A stretch of 64,000 nucleotides of DNA from Amycolatopsis sp. EV170708-02-1. GTDB taxonomy: Bacteria > Actinomycetota > Actinomycetes > Mycobacteriales > Pseudonocardiaceae. Positions 20,665 through 30,303 of this stretch are shown here, in pieces. The notes beneath the pieces are model-generated. The model did not search any database. It saw only the letters and a program-made list of their open reading frames with translations, and was not told the origin of the DNA. Position 1 is the stretch's first letter. Every line of letters starts with the position of its first letter. Made by a program: the position numbers and the translations under genes. The DNA lies in assembly GCF_022479115.1 (NCBI RefSeq), contig NZ_CP092497.1:682001-746000 (forward strand), given 5' to 3'.

Positions 20665-21284
20665 GCCCGCTCCTCCGTACCGCCATTGTCCCCCTGCGCG
20701 CGCAGGTGCGGCATGGCCAGCTTCTCGACGTACTTGGCGACCACGTCCACCTCGAGATTCACCAGGTCACCCGGGGTGTTCCGGCCGAGCGTGGTGAGTT
20801 CGAGGGTGGTCGGGATCAGGGCGACGGAGAACTCCTCGTCGGTCACCGAAGCGACCGTGAGGGAGACGCCGTCGACCGCGATCGACCCCTTCTCGACGAC
20901 GTACCGGGACAGCTTCTTCGGCAGCGCGAACGTGGTGAGTCCCTGCTCGTCGCGTTTGAGGAAGACGCCGGTGCCGTCGACATGGCCCTGCATGATGTGC
21001 CCGCCGAGCCTGCCGCCCGCCGGCGTCGCGCGTTCGAGGTTGACGACGTCGCCGACGTGCACCTTCGCGAGGCTGGAGCGCTGCAGGGTCTCGTGCACGA
21101 CATCGACGGTAAACTCACCGCCCGCCACCGCGACCACGGTGAGGCACACGCCACTCACCGCGATGGAGTCGCCGTGCCCGGCGTCGCTGGTCACCAGCGG
21201 CCCCCGAACGGTCAGTCTCGCGGCGTTCGGGACCTGCTCGACCGCGGTGACCTCGCCGAGTTCCTCGACAATGCCGGTGAACAC
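20661..21284 (-). CDS. ribE: Riboflavin synthase, alpha chain
   Basis: A 207-residue enzyme that dismutates two 6,7-dimethyl-8-ribityllumazine molecules to riboflavin. It has the two internal lumazine-binding repeats ([12 protein letters not shown]... SGVCLTVV and [11 protein letters not shown]... [10 protein letters not shown]). The GTG start is chosen at MFTGIVEE, the invariant N-terminus. No FMN riboswitch was recognised in the ~110 bp upstream, and the usual ribD neighbour is absent between rpe and ribE. Confidence 0.95.
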
Positions 21285-21396
21285 TCCTGCTGCCCTCCTC
21301 CTGGCTCGCACCGTCGCTGGGAACGGTGCTCCCCTCATCCAACACCCATCGGCGCCGATTCCTTCTCCTGACCCGACGGCGGATCACGAGGCGGGA

Positions 21397-22080
21397 TCAG
21401 CCGCGGACGCGGGCCGCCTGCTCGCGAAGCGCCGCGACGGCCTTACCAGGGTCTTCGGCGCCGTAGACGGCGGAACCGGCGACGAAGCAGTCCACTCCGG
21501 CTTCGGCGGCCTGCTCGATGGTGTCGGCGTTGATCCCGCCGTCGATCTCGACGACGAGCTTGAGGTGGCCGGTGTCGACCAGGCGCCGCGCGGTGCGGAC
21601 CTTGTCGAGGACGCCCTCGATGAACGACTGGCCGCCGAAACCGGGCTCGACCGACATCACCAGGAGCGTGTCGTAGTGCTTGAGGGTCTCGAGGTGGTCC
21701 TCGATCGGCGTGTTCGGCTTGATCGACAGCCCGGCCTTCGCCCCGGCGGCGCGCAGGTTCTTCGCCAGCGCGATCGGGTCGTGCGCGGCCTCGACGTGCA
21801 CGGTGACGTTGTAAGCGCCCGCTTCGGCGTACCCGATGGCCCACTTGTCGGGGTTCTCGATCATCAGGTGGCAGTCGATCGGGACGTCGGTGGCCTTGAG
21901 CAGCGACTGCACCACGGGCAGGCCCAGGGTCAGGTTCGGCACGAAGTGCGCGTCCATGACGTCGACGTGGACCCAGTCCGCGCGAGTGTCCCCCTCGCCC
22001 GCGACGGCGCGGATCTCGTCGCCGAGCCGGGCGAAGTCCGCGGAGAGGATGCTGGGTGCGATCAAAGGTCGGTGAGCCAC
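21397..22080 (-). CDS. rpe: Ribulose-phosphate 3-epimerase
   Basis: A 227-residue TIM-barrel enzyme interconverting ribulose-5-phosphate and xylulose-5-phosphate. Signatures are [59 protein letters not shown] and VEIDGGIN, which contain the metal ligands and catalytic Asp pair. It supplies pentose phosphates to the rib genes downstream on the same strand, about 110 bp away. Confidence 0.97.
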   Translation of the reverse strand: MAHRPLIAPSILSADFARLGDEIRAVAGEGDTRADWVHVDVMDAHFVPNLTLGLPVVQSLLKATDVPIDCHLMIENPDKWAIGYAEAGAYNVTVHVEAAHDPIALAKNLRAAGAKAGLSIKPNTPIEDHLETLKHYDTLLVMSVEPGFGGQSFIEGVLDKVRTARRLVDTGHLKLVVEIDGGINADTIEQAAEAGVDCFVAGSAVYGAEDPGKAVAALREQAARVRG

Positions 22081-22211
22081 GCGCCCGAGTGTAGGAGGGC
22101 GCCGCTAACGCCCGCTAACCGGCTGTGACGCCTCGACCCGGCCTGGAGTATGACGCGAAATGGCACCGCAGTGGGAGGTGCGCGCACGCGCCGCCGAATA
22201 GCGTTCCCCTC

Positions 22212-23447
22212 ATGGTCAACCCACTCAAGCCCCTCGTGCGGATCGGCAGCTACCGCAGCCTGCCGTTCGGTTTCCTCGGCATGGCGATCACCGCGATCCC
22301 GTTCCCGATCGCGCTCATCCCCGCCGTTCTCATCCCGGGCGACGTGCGGGCGAAGATGGCCTACGGCGTACTCGCCATGGGCTTGCTGGTCGCGCTGGCA
22401 GGCTTGCCGGGACCGATGCGGCGGGTCGGCATCTGGTTCTCCAACCAGATGCTGGGCACCCGGATCGCGCAGCCCCCGCCGAACACGAAGGTCGCCTGGG
22501 CGGAGCGCCGGCGCTCGGCGGCCTGGCTGGTCGTGCACACCGCGCTCGGCTGGGTGCTGTTCGGCCTCGGCTGCTTCCTGTTCCTGGGGTTCGTCCTGAC
22601 CCTGGTGTGGGCAGGAGGCGGTGGCAGCCCCATCGCGATCTTCGGTGAAGAGGTGACGATCGAACCCGGCATCGCCGGTGCGTGGACGCTGCCGATCGGG
22701 TTCTTCACGCTCGTCGTCATCGCCTACGTCCTCGCGGGTTTCACCAAGCTGTTCCAGTACAGCGCGGTGACCCTGCTGGGCCCCTCAGCCGCCGAACGCG
22801 TCGCCGCGGCCGAAGTCCGGGCGAACCATTTCGAGCAGCGCAACCGGCTGGCCCGCGAACTGCACGACTCCATCGGTCACACGCTGACGACGTCGACCAT
22901 CCAGGCCGCCGCGGCCGCCGAGCTGGTCGATTCCGAACCGCAGCTGGTGCGCCGGGCACTGGGCACCATCGAGGAGTCTTCGCGGGCGGCGCTCGAAGAC
23001 CTCGACCACGTGCTCGGCCTGCTGCGGGACGACCGGTCGTCCCGCGAGCCCGAGCGGCGGCTCATCGAGGCCGGGACACTGGCCGAACGGGCCCGCGCGG
23101 GCGGCGCGGTGATCGACTACGAGCTCACCGGTCCCGCCGCCGAACTGCCCGCGACCCTCTCGCGGGAGGCGTACCGGATCGTCCAAGAAGGACTGACGAA
23201 CGCGTTGCGGCACGCCCATCCGGGCCCGGTGACCGTGCGGGTCGCGGTCCTCGCCGACGCGTTGCGGATCGAGATCGTGAACCCGCTCATGGAGCACGCG
23301 GCCGCCTCCGGCCGCGGCGGCAACGGGCTGCCGGGGCTCACCGAACGCGTCGAGGCCCTGCGCGGGGAGCTCGTCGCGGGGCCCGCCATCGACGGGGAAC
23401 CGTTGTGGCGGCTGGTGACCACGATCCCGCTACGGTCGCACTCATGA
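22212..23447 (+). CDS. Sensor histidine kinase (NarL-type, HisKA_3)
   Basis: A 411-residue membrane kinase. The N-terminal part has about four transmembrane segments (residues ~18-42, 48-68, 106-134, 158-182). The dimerisation/phosphorylation box is RNRLARELHDSIGHTL with phosphoacceptor His218. The ATPase domain shows IVQEGLTNALRHAHPG and GGNGLPGLTERVEALRG. The ATG at 22212 is preferred over upstream options because the membrane domain follows directly. The stop overlaps the start of the response regulator (ATGA), so they form a cognate pair. The signal is unknown. Confidence 0.92.
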   Translation: MVNPLKPLVRIGSYRSLPFGFLGMAITAIPFPIALIPAVLIPGDVRAKMAYGVLAMGLLVALAGLPGPMRRVGIWFSNQMLGTRIAQPPPNTKVAWAERRRSAAWLVVHTALGWVLFGLGCFLFLGFVLTLVWAGGGGSPIAIFGEEVTIEPGIAGAWTLPIGFFTLVVIAYVLAGFTKLFQYSAVTLLGPSAAERVAAAEVRANHFEQRNRLARELHDSIGHTLTTSTIQAAAAAELVDSEPQLVRRALGTIEESSRAALEDLDHVLGLLRDDRSSREPERRLIEAGTLAERARAGGAVIDYELTGPAAELPATLSREAYRIVQEGLTNALRHAHPGPVTVRVAVLADALRIEIVNPLMEHAAASGRGGNGLPGLTERVEALRGELVAGPAIDGEPLWRLVTTIPLRSHS

Positions 23448-24103
23448 CACTGCGCGTCCTGATCGTCGACGACGAACCCTTGCTGCGAGCCGGATTGCGC
23501 TCCCTGCTGGACAACCAGCCCGACCTGACCGTGGTCGGCGAGGCGGGTGACGGCGGGGAGGTGGTCGATCTGGTGCGGCGGACGCGTCCCGAGGTGGTCC
23601 TGATGGACGTGCGCATGCCAGGGATGGACGGGATCGAGGCGACCCGGCGGATACTCGCCGAGATCCCCGACCCGCCGAAGGTCCTCGTGATCACGACGTT
23701 CGACAACGACGACTACGTCTACGACGCGCTGCTGGCCGGGGCGAGCGGATTCCTGCTGAAGCGGGCGCGCAAGGAGGAGTTCGCGCACGCCATCCGGACG
23801 ATCGCCGCCGGGGAGACGCTCCTGTTCCCCGACGCGATCCGCCGGATGGTCACCGCGCGCCCGGCGACGTCCGGCCTCGCTCCCCGCCCGTCGTCGCTGA
23901 CGAAACGGGAGACCGAGGTGCTGCGGCTCATCGCCACCGGGAAGTCCAATGTGGACATCGCGGCCGAGCTCGTCATCAGCCTCGAAACCGTCAAGACCCA
24001 TGTGGGCAACATCTTCGGGAAACTGGGCGCGGCCAACCGGAGCCAGGCGGTGGTGTTCGCCTACGAGACCGGCATCGTCGCGCCGGGGCACAGCCTGCGC
24101 TGA
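23444..24103 (+). CDS. NarL/FixJ-family response regulator
   Basis: A 219-residue regulator. The receiver has the acidic pair Asp9-Asp10 (LIVDDEP), phosphoacceptor Asp55 (VVLMDVRMPG) and Lys in FLLKRARKEE. The C-terminal LuxR helix-turn-helix reads LTKRETEVLRLIATGKSNVDIAAELVISLETVKTHVGNIFGKLGAANR. It is translationally coupled to the kinase. The next gene on the same strand encodes a secreted serine hydrolase and is a possible target, though this is only positional inference. Confidence 0.94.
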   Translation: MTLRVLIVDDEPLLRAGLRSLLDNQPDLTVVGEAGDGGEVVDLVRRTRPEVVLMDVRMPGMDGIEATRRILAEIPDPPKVLVITTFDNDDYVYDALLAGASGFLLKRARKEEFAHAIRTIAAGETLLFPDAIRRMVTARPATSGLAPRPSSLTKRETEVLRLIATGKSNVDIAAELVISLETVKTHVGNIFGKLGAANRSQAVVFAYETGIVAPGHSLR

Positions 24104-24232
24104 GCCTCTCGGCGCGCGGTCCCACGCCAGGCTGTGTCACGCGACGGCCGGCCGGACAGGTGGGGCAAACCTCAGTATGACGTGGGGGCGTACCCCATGG
24201 TCACCGCACGCACCCGTCTCTAGCTTGGATTC

Positions 24233-25348
24233 ATGCGAAAATCCTTGCCAGGCAAGAAGATCATCGCCGTCGGTTCACTGGTCGCACTGCTCGCCGCGAC
24301 GACCGCCACGCCGGCCCTCGCCGCGACCCATCCGCGGGACGAAGTCGACAAAGCGCTGAAGACGCTGGTGCAGGACGGCGTCCCCGGCGCGCAGGCGACC
24401 GTGACCAGCCGGTCCGGGCGGACGTGGTCGGAGCGCGAAGGCGTCGGGAACGTCGAGACCGGGACACCGTTCCCGCACGGCTCGAAGTTCCGGGCGGCCA
24501 GCATCACCAAGACCTTCGTCGCCGTCGTGGTCCTTCAGCTGGTCGCCGAGGGGAAGGTGCGGCTGGACACTCCGATCGAGGAGTACCTGCCCGGTCTCGT
24601 CCGCGGGAACGGCAACGACGGCACCAAGATCACCGTGCGGCAGCTGCTGCAGCACACCAGCGGGATCTACAACTACCTCCGCGACCTCGACCTCGAAGAG
24701 TGGCGCCATCGCGGCGCCGAACCGGAGGAGCTGGTCGCGATCGGTCTCGCGCATCCACCGCTGTTCGCCCCCGGCACGAGCTGGTCGTACTCCAACACGA
24801 ACTACATCATCGCCGGGATGCTGATCGAGAAGCTCACCGGTCGTTCCGTCGCCGGCGAGATCCGGAGCAGGATCACCGGACCGCTGGGCCTGCGTGACAC
24901 CTCTCTGCCGTCGCGCGGCGACGAAAGCCTGCCGTATCCGCACGCCAGGGGCTACGGGCCCGGCCCCACCGACTACACCGAATTCGATCCCTCGGCCGCC
25001 GGTGCCTCCGGCGGGCTCATCTCGACCGGCGCGGACCTGAACCGGTTCTACGGCGCGCTCGTCGACGGCCGTCTCCTGCCGCGCGCGCAGCTGGCGGAAA
25101 TGCAGCGGACCGTTCCGGCGCCCGTCGGGCTCCCCGGCGCGGAGTACGGCCTCGGGATCGCGTCCGTCCCGCTGTCGTGCGGCGGCAGGTTCTGGGGGCA
25201 CGGCGGGAACATCGTCGGCTACGCGAACCTGTCCGGCGCCGTCCCGCACGGCAGGCGGGTGAACGTCGTGGTGAACCTGAATCCCGCGCCGCCCAAGGTG
25301 GCCGACGACCTCGCCAAGGCGCTGGACACCGGGTTCTGCGCCCGCTAG
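24233..25348 (+). CDS. Secreted serine hydrolase, beta-lactamase/DD-peptidase fold
   Basis: A 371-residue protein with a Sec signal peptide (KKIIAVGSLVALLAATTATPALA, cleavage after ~30) and a class C beta-lactamase/DD-carboxypeptidase fold. The active-site motifs are SITK (Ser90-Lys93), YSN (Tyr186-Asn188) and a C-terminal HGG in FWGHGGNIVGY. It probably acts on peptidoglycan peptides or related esters/amides; true beta-lactamase activity cannot be judged. It follows a two-component system by 129 bp and overlaps the convergent flavoprotein by 4 bp. Confidence 0.88.
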   Translation: MRKSLPGKKIIAVGSLVALLAATTATPALAATHPRDEVDKALKTLVQDGVPGAQATVTSRSGRTWSEREGVGNVETGTPFPHGSKFRAASITKTFVAVVVLQLVAEGKVRLDTPIEEYLPGLVRGNGNDGTKITVRQLLQHTSGIYNYLRDLDLEEWRHRGAEPEELVAIGLAHPPLFAPGTSWSYSNTNYIIAGMLIEKLTGRSVAGEIRSRITGPLGLRDTSLPSRGDESLPYPHARGYGPGPTDYTEFDPSAAGASGGLISTGADLNRFYGALVDGRLLPRAQLAEMQRTVPAPVGLPGAEYGLGIASVPLSCGGRFWGHGGNIVGYANLSGAVPHGRRVNVVVNLNPAPPKVADDLAKALDTGFCAR

Positions 25349-25851
25349 GCCGACGGCAGCAGGTCCAGCACGGAGGTCCACGAGGCCTCCGGGCTGAGCC
25401 TCGTGGTGGTGACCCCGGCCGAGGCGAGCGTGTCGAGATGGCGTCGCCACGCCGGATGGTGGATCCGTGTGTCCTGGATCTGGTAACCCAGCACGATCGT
25501 GATGCCCGGTGTGCCGAGGACGTCGCCCAGCAGGGTCAGCGCCTGGTTGTCGGCGATGCCCAGCGCCAGTTTCGCCACGGAGTTGGCGGACGCGGGCGCG
25601 AACAGGAACACCGTCGGGTCCGGATGTGGGCGGGGTTCGCCCGGCAGCCGGGATGTGCTGCGGACCGGCAGCTCGGTGCACTTTTCGAGGTCACCGAGCC
25701 CGCCGGTCGTCTCCAGCCAGCGGGCCGCGGTGGGGGTCAGCGTGATCGCGAGCTCCCAGCCGCGGTCCGCGGCCGGTTTCGCGAGCTGCGCGGCGAACCG
25801 GGTGTCCAGTCCGCCGCACGAGCTCGCGACCAGGCCGAGGACCCTGCTCAC
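25345..25851 (-). CDS. Flavoprotein (HFCD/flavin-binding Rossmann-like family)
   Basis: A 168-residue flavoprotein-family protein related to the flavin-binding PPC-decarboxylase/UbiX fold. Visible features: an N-terminal Rossmann-type strand (VLGLVASSCGGLDT), VFLFAPASANSVAKLALGIADNQALTLL with the conserved P-A-(S/T)-A-N region, and VLGYQIQDTRIHHPAW. The reaction is unknown. The GTG start overlaps the rsmB stop as GTGA, placing it at the end of fmt-rsmB. It could be an amide/decarboxylation-type flavoenzyme, but nothing here decides that. Confidence 0.75.
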   Translation of the reverse strand: MSRVLGLVASSCGGLDTRFAAQLAKPAADRGWELAITLTPTAARWLETTGGLGDLEKCTELPVRSTSRLPGEPRPHPDPTVFLFAPASANSVAKLALGIADNQALTLLGDVLGTPGITIVLGYQIQDTRIHHPAWRRHLDTLASAGVTTTRLSPEASWTSVLDLLPSA

Positions 25852-27290
25852 CTGGCGGAGTCCGGCTTCCGCAGGACGGCGCAGAACATCGCGTCCGTGC
25901 CGTGGCGGTGCGGCCACAGCTGGACGTACGGGCCGTTGCCGAGCTGCGGGACACCGGGGAAGAACTCCCGCGCGTCGACGATCTGGGCACCGGCGCGGCG
26001 CGCGGTCTCCCCCACGACGCCTTCGGTCTCGGCCAGATGCGGCGAGCAGACGACGTAGGTGACGATGCCGCCGGGCCGGACCAGGTCCAGTGCCGCGGTG
26101 ATCAGCTGGCCCTGCAGTTTCGTCAGGTCCGCGATGTCGCTGGGCTGACGGCGCCAGCGTGCCTCGGGGCGGCGCCGCAGCGAGCCGAGACCGCTGCACG
26201 GCGCGTCGACGAGGACGCGGTCGTAGCCCGGTTCGAGACCGGTCTCGCGGCCGTCGGCGACGTGCACGGTCACCGGCAGGTCCTGGACGGCCTTTTCGAT
26301 CAGCTTCGCCCGGTGCGGCGCCTTCTCGACGGCGTCGACGGTGGCGCCGGCGGCCACCGCCAGCGCGCCGAGCAGCGCCGCCTTGCCGCCCGGACCGGCG
26401 CACAGGTCCAGCCACCGCACGTCGGAGCCGGAGCCGGAGAGCGGGACCCTCGTGACGGCGTAGGCGCAGAGCTGGCTGCCCTCGTCCTGCACCGCGGCCA
26501 GCTTTTCCTTGATCGGCTCGAGGTCTCCGGGGTCGCCGGAACCCGCGGGCAGCCGGACGCCGTAGGGCGAGTACGGCGCGACGTCGCCACCGGTGATGGC
26601 GGCCAGTTCCTCGGCGCTGATCTCGCCGGGCCGGGCGACCAGGTGGACGTCGGGGCGGTCGTCGTCGGCCTCCAGTGCCGCCTTCAGCTCCGCGCCCTTG
26701 TCCCCCAAGGCTTCCGCGAACGACCGCGCGACCCAGCGCGGATGCGCCGTCCGCAGGGCGTAGGCGCCGATCGGGTCGGCGGCCTCGTCGGGCGCCAGTT
26801 CGTTCAGCCAGGTCTCTTCGTCCTTTTCGGACACCGAGCGCAGTACGGCGTTCACGAAACCCGCGATCCAGGAACCGACTTCGGCGCGGACGAGGTCCAC
26901 AGTGGACCCGACGGCGGCGTGCTGGGGGATGCGGGTGCGCAACAGCTGATAGGCGCCGAGGCGGAGCCCGTCCAGCACGATGGCGTCGACCTTCTCCAGC
27001 GGGCGATCCAGGCAGGCCGCGATGACGGCGTCCAGCATGCCGACCGCGCGGCAGGTGCCGTAGGTCAGTTCGGTGGCCAGCGCGGCGTCGCGGCCGGAGA
27101 TCCGGCGGTTGCGCAGCAGCTGCGGCAGCACCAGGTTCGCGTACGCGTCGTCCTCGCGGACCGCGCGCAGGACGTCGAAGGCGACCTGACGAGCCGGGTC
27201 GATCTGCGGCGGGCGGCTCGGCCCTTCCTTGCGCGGGGCCGGACGGCCTCGCTGCGGCCTCGACGGCCGGCGTTCCCTACGCTCGTTCAC
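25848..27290 (-). CDS. rsmB: 16S rRNA (cytosine-967-C5)-methyltransferase
   Basis: A 480-residue RsmB/Fmu enzyme. The N-terminal NusB-like domain (~30-170) reads [27 protein letters not shown]. The C-terminal SAM domain has [19 protein letters not shown] and two catalytic Cys motifs, [15 protein letters not shown] and [10 protein letters not shown]. The GTG start overlaps the fmt stop by GTGA. The N-terminal ~25 residues are Arg/Pro-rich, common in actinobacterial homologues. Confidence 0.94.
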   Translation of the reverse strand: MNERRERRPSRPQRGRPAPRKEGPSRPPQIDPARQVAFDVLRAVREDDAYANLVLPQLLRNRRISGRDAALATELTYGTCRAVGMLDAVIAACLDRPLEKVDAIVLDGLRLGAYQLLRTRIPQHAAVGSTVDLVRAEVGSWIAGFVNAVLRSVSEKDEETWLNELAPDEAADPIGAYALRTAHPRWVARSFAEALGDKGAELKAALEADDDRPDVHLVARPGEISAEELAAITGGDVAPYSPYGVRLPAGSGDPGDLEPIKEKLAAVQDEGSQLCAYAVTRVPLSGSGSDVRWLDLCAGPGGKAALLGALAVAAGATVDAVEKAPHRAKLIEKAVQDLPVTVHVADGRETGLEPGYDRVLVDAPCSGLGSLRRRPEARWRRQPSDIADLTKLQGQLITAALDLVRPGGIVTYVVCSPHLAETEGVVGETARRAGAQIVDAREFFPGVPQLGNGPYVQLWPHRHGTDAMFCAVLRKPDSAR

Positions 27291-28213
27291 TGCAGGCGCT
27301 CTCCTTGTTCGATCCTCGTACCGCGCGCCCAGTCGGTGGCCGCCATCCGCTTCTTCCCCTGCGCCTGCACCTCGCCCAGCCGCACCGGCTTCGACGCCGT
27401 GCCGACCAGGACCCGCTTGCGCTCCACGACCAGTTCGCCGGGCGGGGGCCCCGGCTCGTCGACGATCGTCACCGGACCGAGTTTCAGCCGCTCGCCCCGG
27501 AACTCCGCCCACGCGCCCGGCTCCGGCGTGACCGCGCGGATCTGCCGGTCGACCGCGGCGGCCGGATCGGCGAACGACACCCGCGCGTCCTCGACCGTCA
27601 CCTTGGGCGCGTAGCTCACGCCGTCGCCGGTCTGCGCGACCGCGCGCAGCGAGCCGTCGGCGATTCCGTCCATCGTGGACACGAGCAGCTTCGCCCCGGA
27701 CTCCGCCAGCCTGCCGAGCAGTTCCCCGGCGGTGTCGGTGGCGGCGATCTGCTCGGTGACCACGCCGTAGACGGGGCCCGCGTCGAGTTCCTTGACGATG
27801 CGGAACGTCGAGGCGCCGGTGATCTCGTCCCCGGCGCGGATCGCGGCCTGGACCGGCGCGGCGCCGCGCCACGCGGGCAGCAGCGAGAAGTGCAGGTTGA
27901 CCCAGCCGTGCGCCGGGATGTCCAGCGCGGCCTGGGGCAGCAATGCCCCGTACGCGACCACCGGGCACGCGTCGGGCGCGATCTCCGCGAGCCGGGCGAG
28001 GAACGCGGGGTCGCTCGCCTTCGGCGGGGTCAGCACCTCGATCCCGTGCTCGTCGGCCAGCGCGCCGATCGGCGACCGGACGACCCGGCGGCCGCGGCCT
28101 GCCTGCGCGTCCGGCCGGGTCACGACGGCGACGACCTCGTGCTGCTCGGACGCGAGGAGCGCGCGCAGCGACGGGACCGCGGGTTCGGGGGTGCCGGCGA
28201 AGACGAGGCGCAT
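27287..28213 (-). CDS. fmt: Methionyl-tRNA formyltransferase
   Basis: A 308-residue enzyme that formylates initiator Met-tRNA using 10-formyl-tetrahydrofolate. Typical segments: [20 protein letters not shown], the [15 protein letters not shown] signature with catalytic Asn/His context (GWVNLHFS), and a C-terminal tRNA-binding OB-like domain. The ATG start is the conserved MRLVFAG. It is first in the coupled fmt-rsmB-flavoprotein operon. Confidence 0.96.
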   Translation of the reverse strand: MRLVFAGTPEPAVPSLRALLASEQHEVVAVVTRPDAQAGRGRRVVRSPIGALADEHGIEVLTPPKASDPAFLARLAEIAPDACPVVAYGALLPQAALDIPAHGWVNLHFSLLPAWRGAAPVQAAIRAGDEITGASTFRIVKELDAGPVYGVVTEQIAATDTAGELLGRLAESGAKLLVSTMDGIADGSLRAVAQTGDGVSYAPKVTVEDARVSFADPAAAVDRQIRAVTPEPGAWAEFRGERLKLGPVTIVDEPGPPPGELVVERKRVLVGTASKPVRLGEVQAQGKKRMAATDWARGTRIEQGERLQ

Positions 28214-28317
28214 CAACGCACCTCCGCCGGGGGGACGGGTACCTCTGACTGGGCGAACATCGCCGCTCAGTCTAGAAGGACCCCACCGCCGGGGCGCGCT
28301 CGCTCCACTCGTGGGGG

Positions 28318-28394
28318 CTGAAGGACGCTTTCCCCGCATGTCATGTGGGGAAAGCGCCCTTCACCGCGTGGGATGCGGGGAAAGCGTCCTTCAG
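28318..28394. repeat. Inverted repeat with a third internal copy, upstream of fmt and downstream of ggt
   Basis: A 22-base arm beginning CTGAAGGACGCTTTCC (28318-28339) is perfectly inverted at 28373-28394. Between them lies a slightly diverged third copy (ATGTGGGGAAAGCG, then CCCTTCA) in the orientation of the right arm. It directly abuts the ggt stop, so it may end the ggt transcript; alternative pairings of the left arm with either right copy are possible. Confidence 0.8.
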
Positions 28395-30206
28395 CTACCT
28401 GGGCGGCCAGGGCAGCACGACGGCCGCCGAGCCACCACCCCGGCGCGTGGGTTCGGCGGCCGCGAGCCACCGGCCGTCCTTCAGCCGCTCGACGCCGGTC
28501 GCCGCCCCGATCTCCCCTGGTGACGTCGAGAAGCCCTGTCCCTTGGCCTTCAGCGCCTTGAGCACCTCGGTCTGGTCCAGGAACGCCTGCTCCACCTGCG
28601 CGGCCGCGGAGTTCCGCTGTGAGGCGCGCGGTTCCGCGATCGCGTCGACCAGCTTCAGCCCGCGGTCGATGCGGCCGGTCAGGATCTGCAGCACCGTGGT
28701 GATGATCGACGCGCCACCGGGCGAGCCGACGGCGAGGAACGGCTTGCCATGATCGAGCACGATGGTCGGCGCCATCGACGAACGCGGCCGCTTCGCCGGG
28801 CCCGGCAGGTTCGGGTCGGGCACGCCCGGCGTCACCGGGGTGAAGGAGAAGTCGGTCAGTTCGTTGTTGAGCAGGAACCCGCGGCCCGGCACGACGATGC
28901 CGCTGCCGCCCTCCTGCTCGATGGTCAGCGTGTAGGCGACGACGTTGCCCCACCGGTCGGCGACCGTGAGGTGTGTGGTGTTCTCGCCCTCGTACGGCGT
29001 CGGCGCGGGGTTCGTCCCGGCCACGCACGGCGTGGGCTTACGCGGGTCGGCCGGCGCGACCGGGCTGGTCCCGGCTTTCGCGGGGTCGATCAGGCACGCG
29101 CGGCTGTCGGCGAACTTCTGGCTGATCAGTTGCTTCGCCGGGACGTCGACGAAGGCCGGGTCGCCGATCCACCGGTTGCGGTCGGCGAAGGCGTACCGGG
29201 TCGACTCCAGGAAGTAGTGCAGGTAGTCGGCCTTCTCCAGCTTCGAGAGCTTCGTGTTCTCGAGGATGTTCAGCGCCTCGCCGACGGTCAGCCCGCCGGA
29301 CGACGGCGCGGGCATGCCGTACACGTCGAGGCCGCGGTACTGGGTCTTGGTCGGCTTCCGCTCGACCACGCGGTACTTGGCGAGGTCGGCCGCGGTCATG
29401 TCGCCGGGGCGCACCTTCAGCGTCGAGGCGGGGTCGACCGGCGGCTTCCGCACCGTGTCGACGACGTCCGCGCCGATCTGGCCGCGGTACAGCACGTCGG
29501 TGCCCTTCGCGGCGAGCTGCGCGTACGTGCCCGCGAGATCGGGGTTCTTGAACGTCGTTCCGACCGCGGGCGGGGCGCCGCCGGGCAGGTACAGCGACCG
29601 GGTGGACGGGAACGCCGAGAAGCGGGCGGCGTTGTTCGCGATCTGGGTGTTGAAGGTCTGGTCGACGGTGAAACCCTTGCGGGCGAGGTCTTCGGCGGGC
29701 TTGACCGCCTTCGCCAGCGACTTGGTCCCCCACTTGCGCAGGGCTTCGTCCCAGGTGGCGGGTGTGCCGGGCACGCCGACGCCCAGTCCGCTCGTGACGG
29801 CCTCGGCGAACGGGATCGCCTTGCCGTTCTCGACGAAGAGGTTCTCGTTCGCCGTCGACGGCGCGGTCTCGCGGCCGTCGAGGGTGTGCACCTTACCGGA
29901 GCGCGCATCGTAGTAGACGAAGAAGCCGCCACCGCCGAATCCGGCGGAGAACGGGTCGGTGACGCCGAGCGCGGCCGCTGTCGCGACCGCGGCGTCGACG
30001 GCGTTGCCGCCCTCGCGCAGGATCTTCGTGCCGATCGCGGTCGCGTCCGCGTCGATGCTCGACACCGCGCCCAGATAGCCGACGGCGGTCGGCGACTTGG
30101 GTGTCGGTGGTGCCGCGGCCGCGGTACCCGGCGCGGCGGTGCCGACCAGGACGGCGATCGCGGTGACTGCGGTGATGCGTACCGGAATGCTTCTGTGCGC
30201 GGCCAT
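28395..30206 (-). CDS. ggt: Secreted gamma-glutamyltransferase
   Basis: A 603-residue Ntn-hydrolase precursor that cleaves gamma-glutamyl bonds such as in glutathione or gamma-glutamyl thiols. A signal peptide (PVRITAVTAIAVLVGTAAPGTAAAA) precedes the large subunit. Autoprocessing should occur before Thr410 in GENTTHLTVADRWG, which becomes the catalytic nucleophile. PSSGGLTVGEALN and PGGASIITTVLQILTGR are also conserved. The ATG at 30206 is chosen because the signal peptide starts there. It is divergent from the C15-like gene with ~97 bp between. Confidence 0.93.
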   Translation of the reverse strand: MAAHRSIPVRITAVTAIAVLVGTAAPGTAAAAPPTPKSPTAVGYLGAVSSIDADATAIGTKILREGGNAVDAAVATAAALGVTDPFSAGFGGGGFFVYYDARSGKVHTLDGRETAPSTANENLFVENGKAIPFAEAVTSGLGVGVPGTPATWDEALRKWGTKSLAKAVKPAEDLARKGFTVDQTFNTQIANNAARFSAFPSTRSLYLPGGAPPAVGTTFKNPDLAGTYAQLAAKGTDVLYRGQIGADVVDTVRKPPVDPASTLKVRPGDMTAADLAKYRVVERKPTKTQYRGLDVYGMPAPSSGGLTVGEALNILENTKLSKLEKADYLHYFLESTRYAFADRNRWIGDPAFVDVPAKQLISQKFADSRACLIDPAKAGTSPVAPADPRKPTPCVAGTNPAPTPYEGENTTHLTVADRWGNVVAYTLTIEQEGGSGIVVPGRGFLLNNELTDFSFTPVTPGVPDPNLPGPAKRPRSSMAPTIVLDHGKPFLAVGSPGGASIITTVLQILTGRIDRGLKLVDAIAEPRASQRNSAAAQVEQAFLDQTEVLKALKAKGQGFSTSPGEIGAATGVERLKDGRWLAAAEPTRRGGGSAAVVLPWPPR

Positions 30207-30303
30207 GGCGCGAGTCTGCCCCGCCTGTCCACCCCGGACAAGACCCGCCGAGACCTGCGAACGTCGGTGGTGCGGCCAGGCCCGGCTGAGAAGAATGCGG
30301 TCC

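Noticed and set aside
21285..21396. Possible FMN riboswitch before ribE
   Set aside because: None of the conserved RFN blocks could be found on reading the minus strand.
22212..25348. Genomic island between rpe and rsmB
   Set aside because: Base composition matches the neighbours and no tRNA, integrase, direct repeat or transposase is present.
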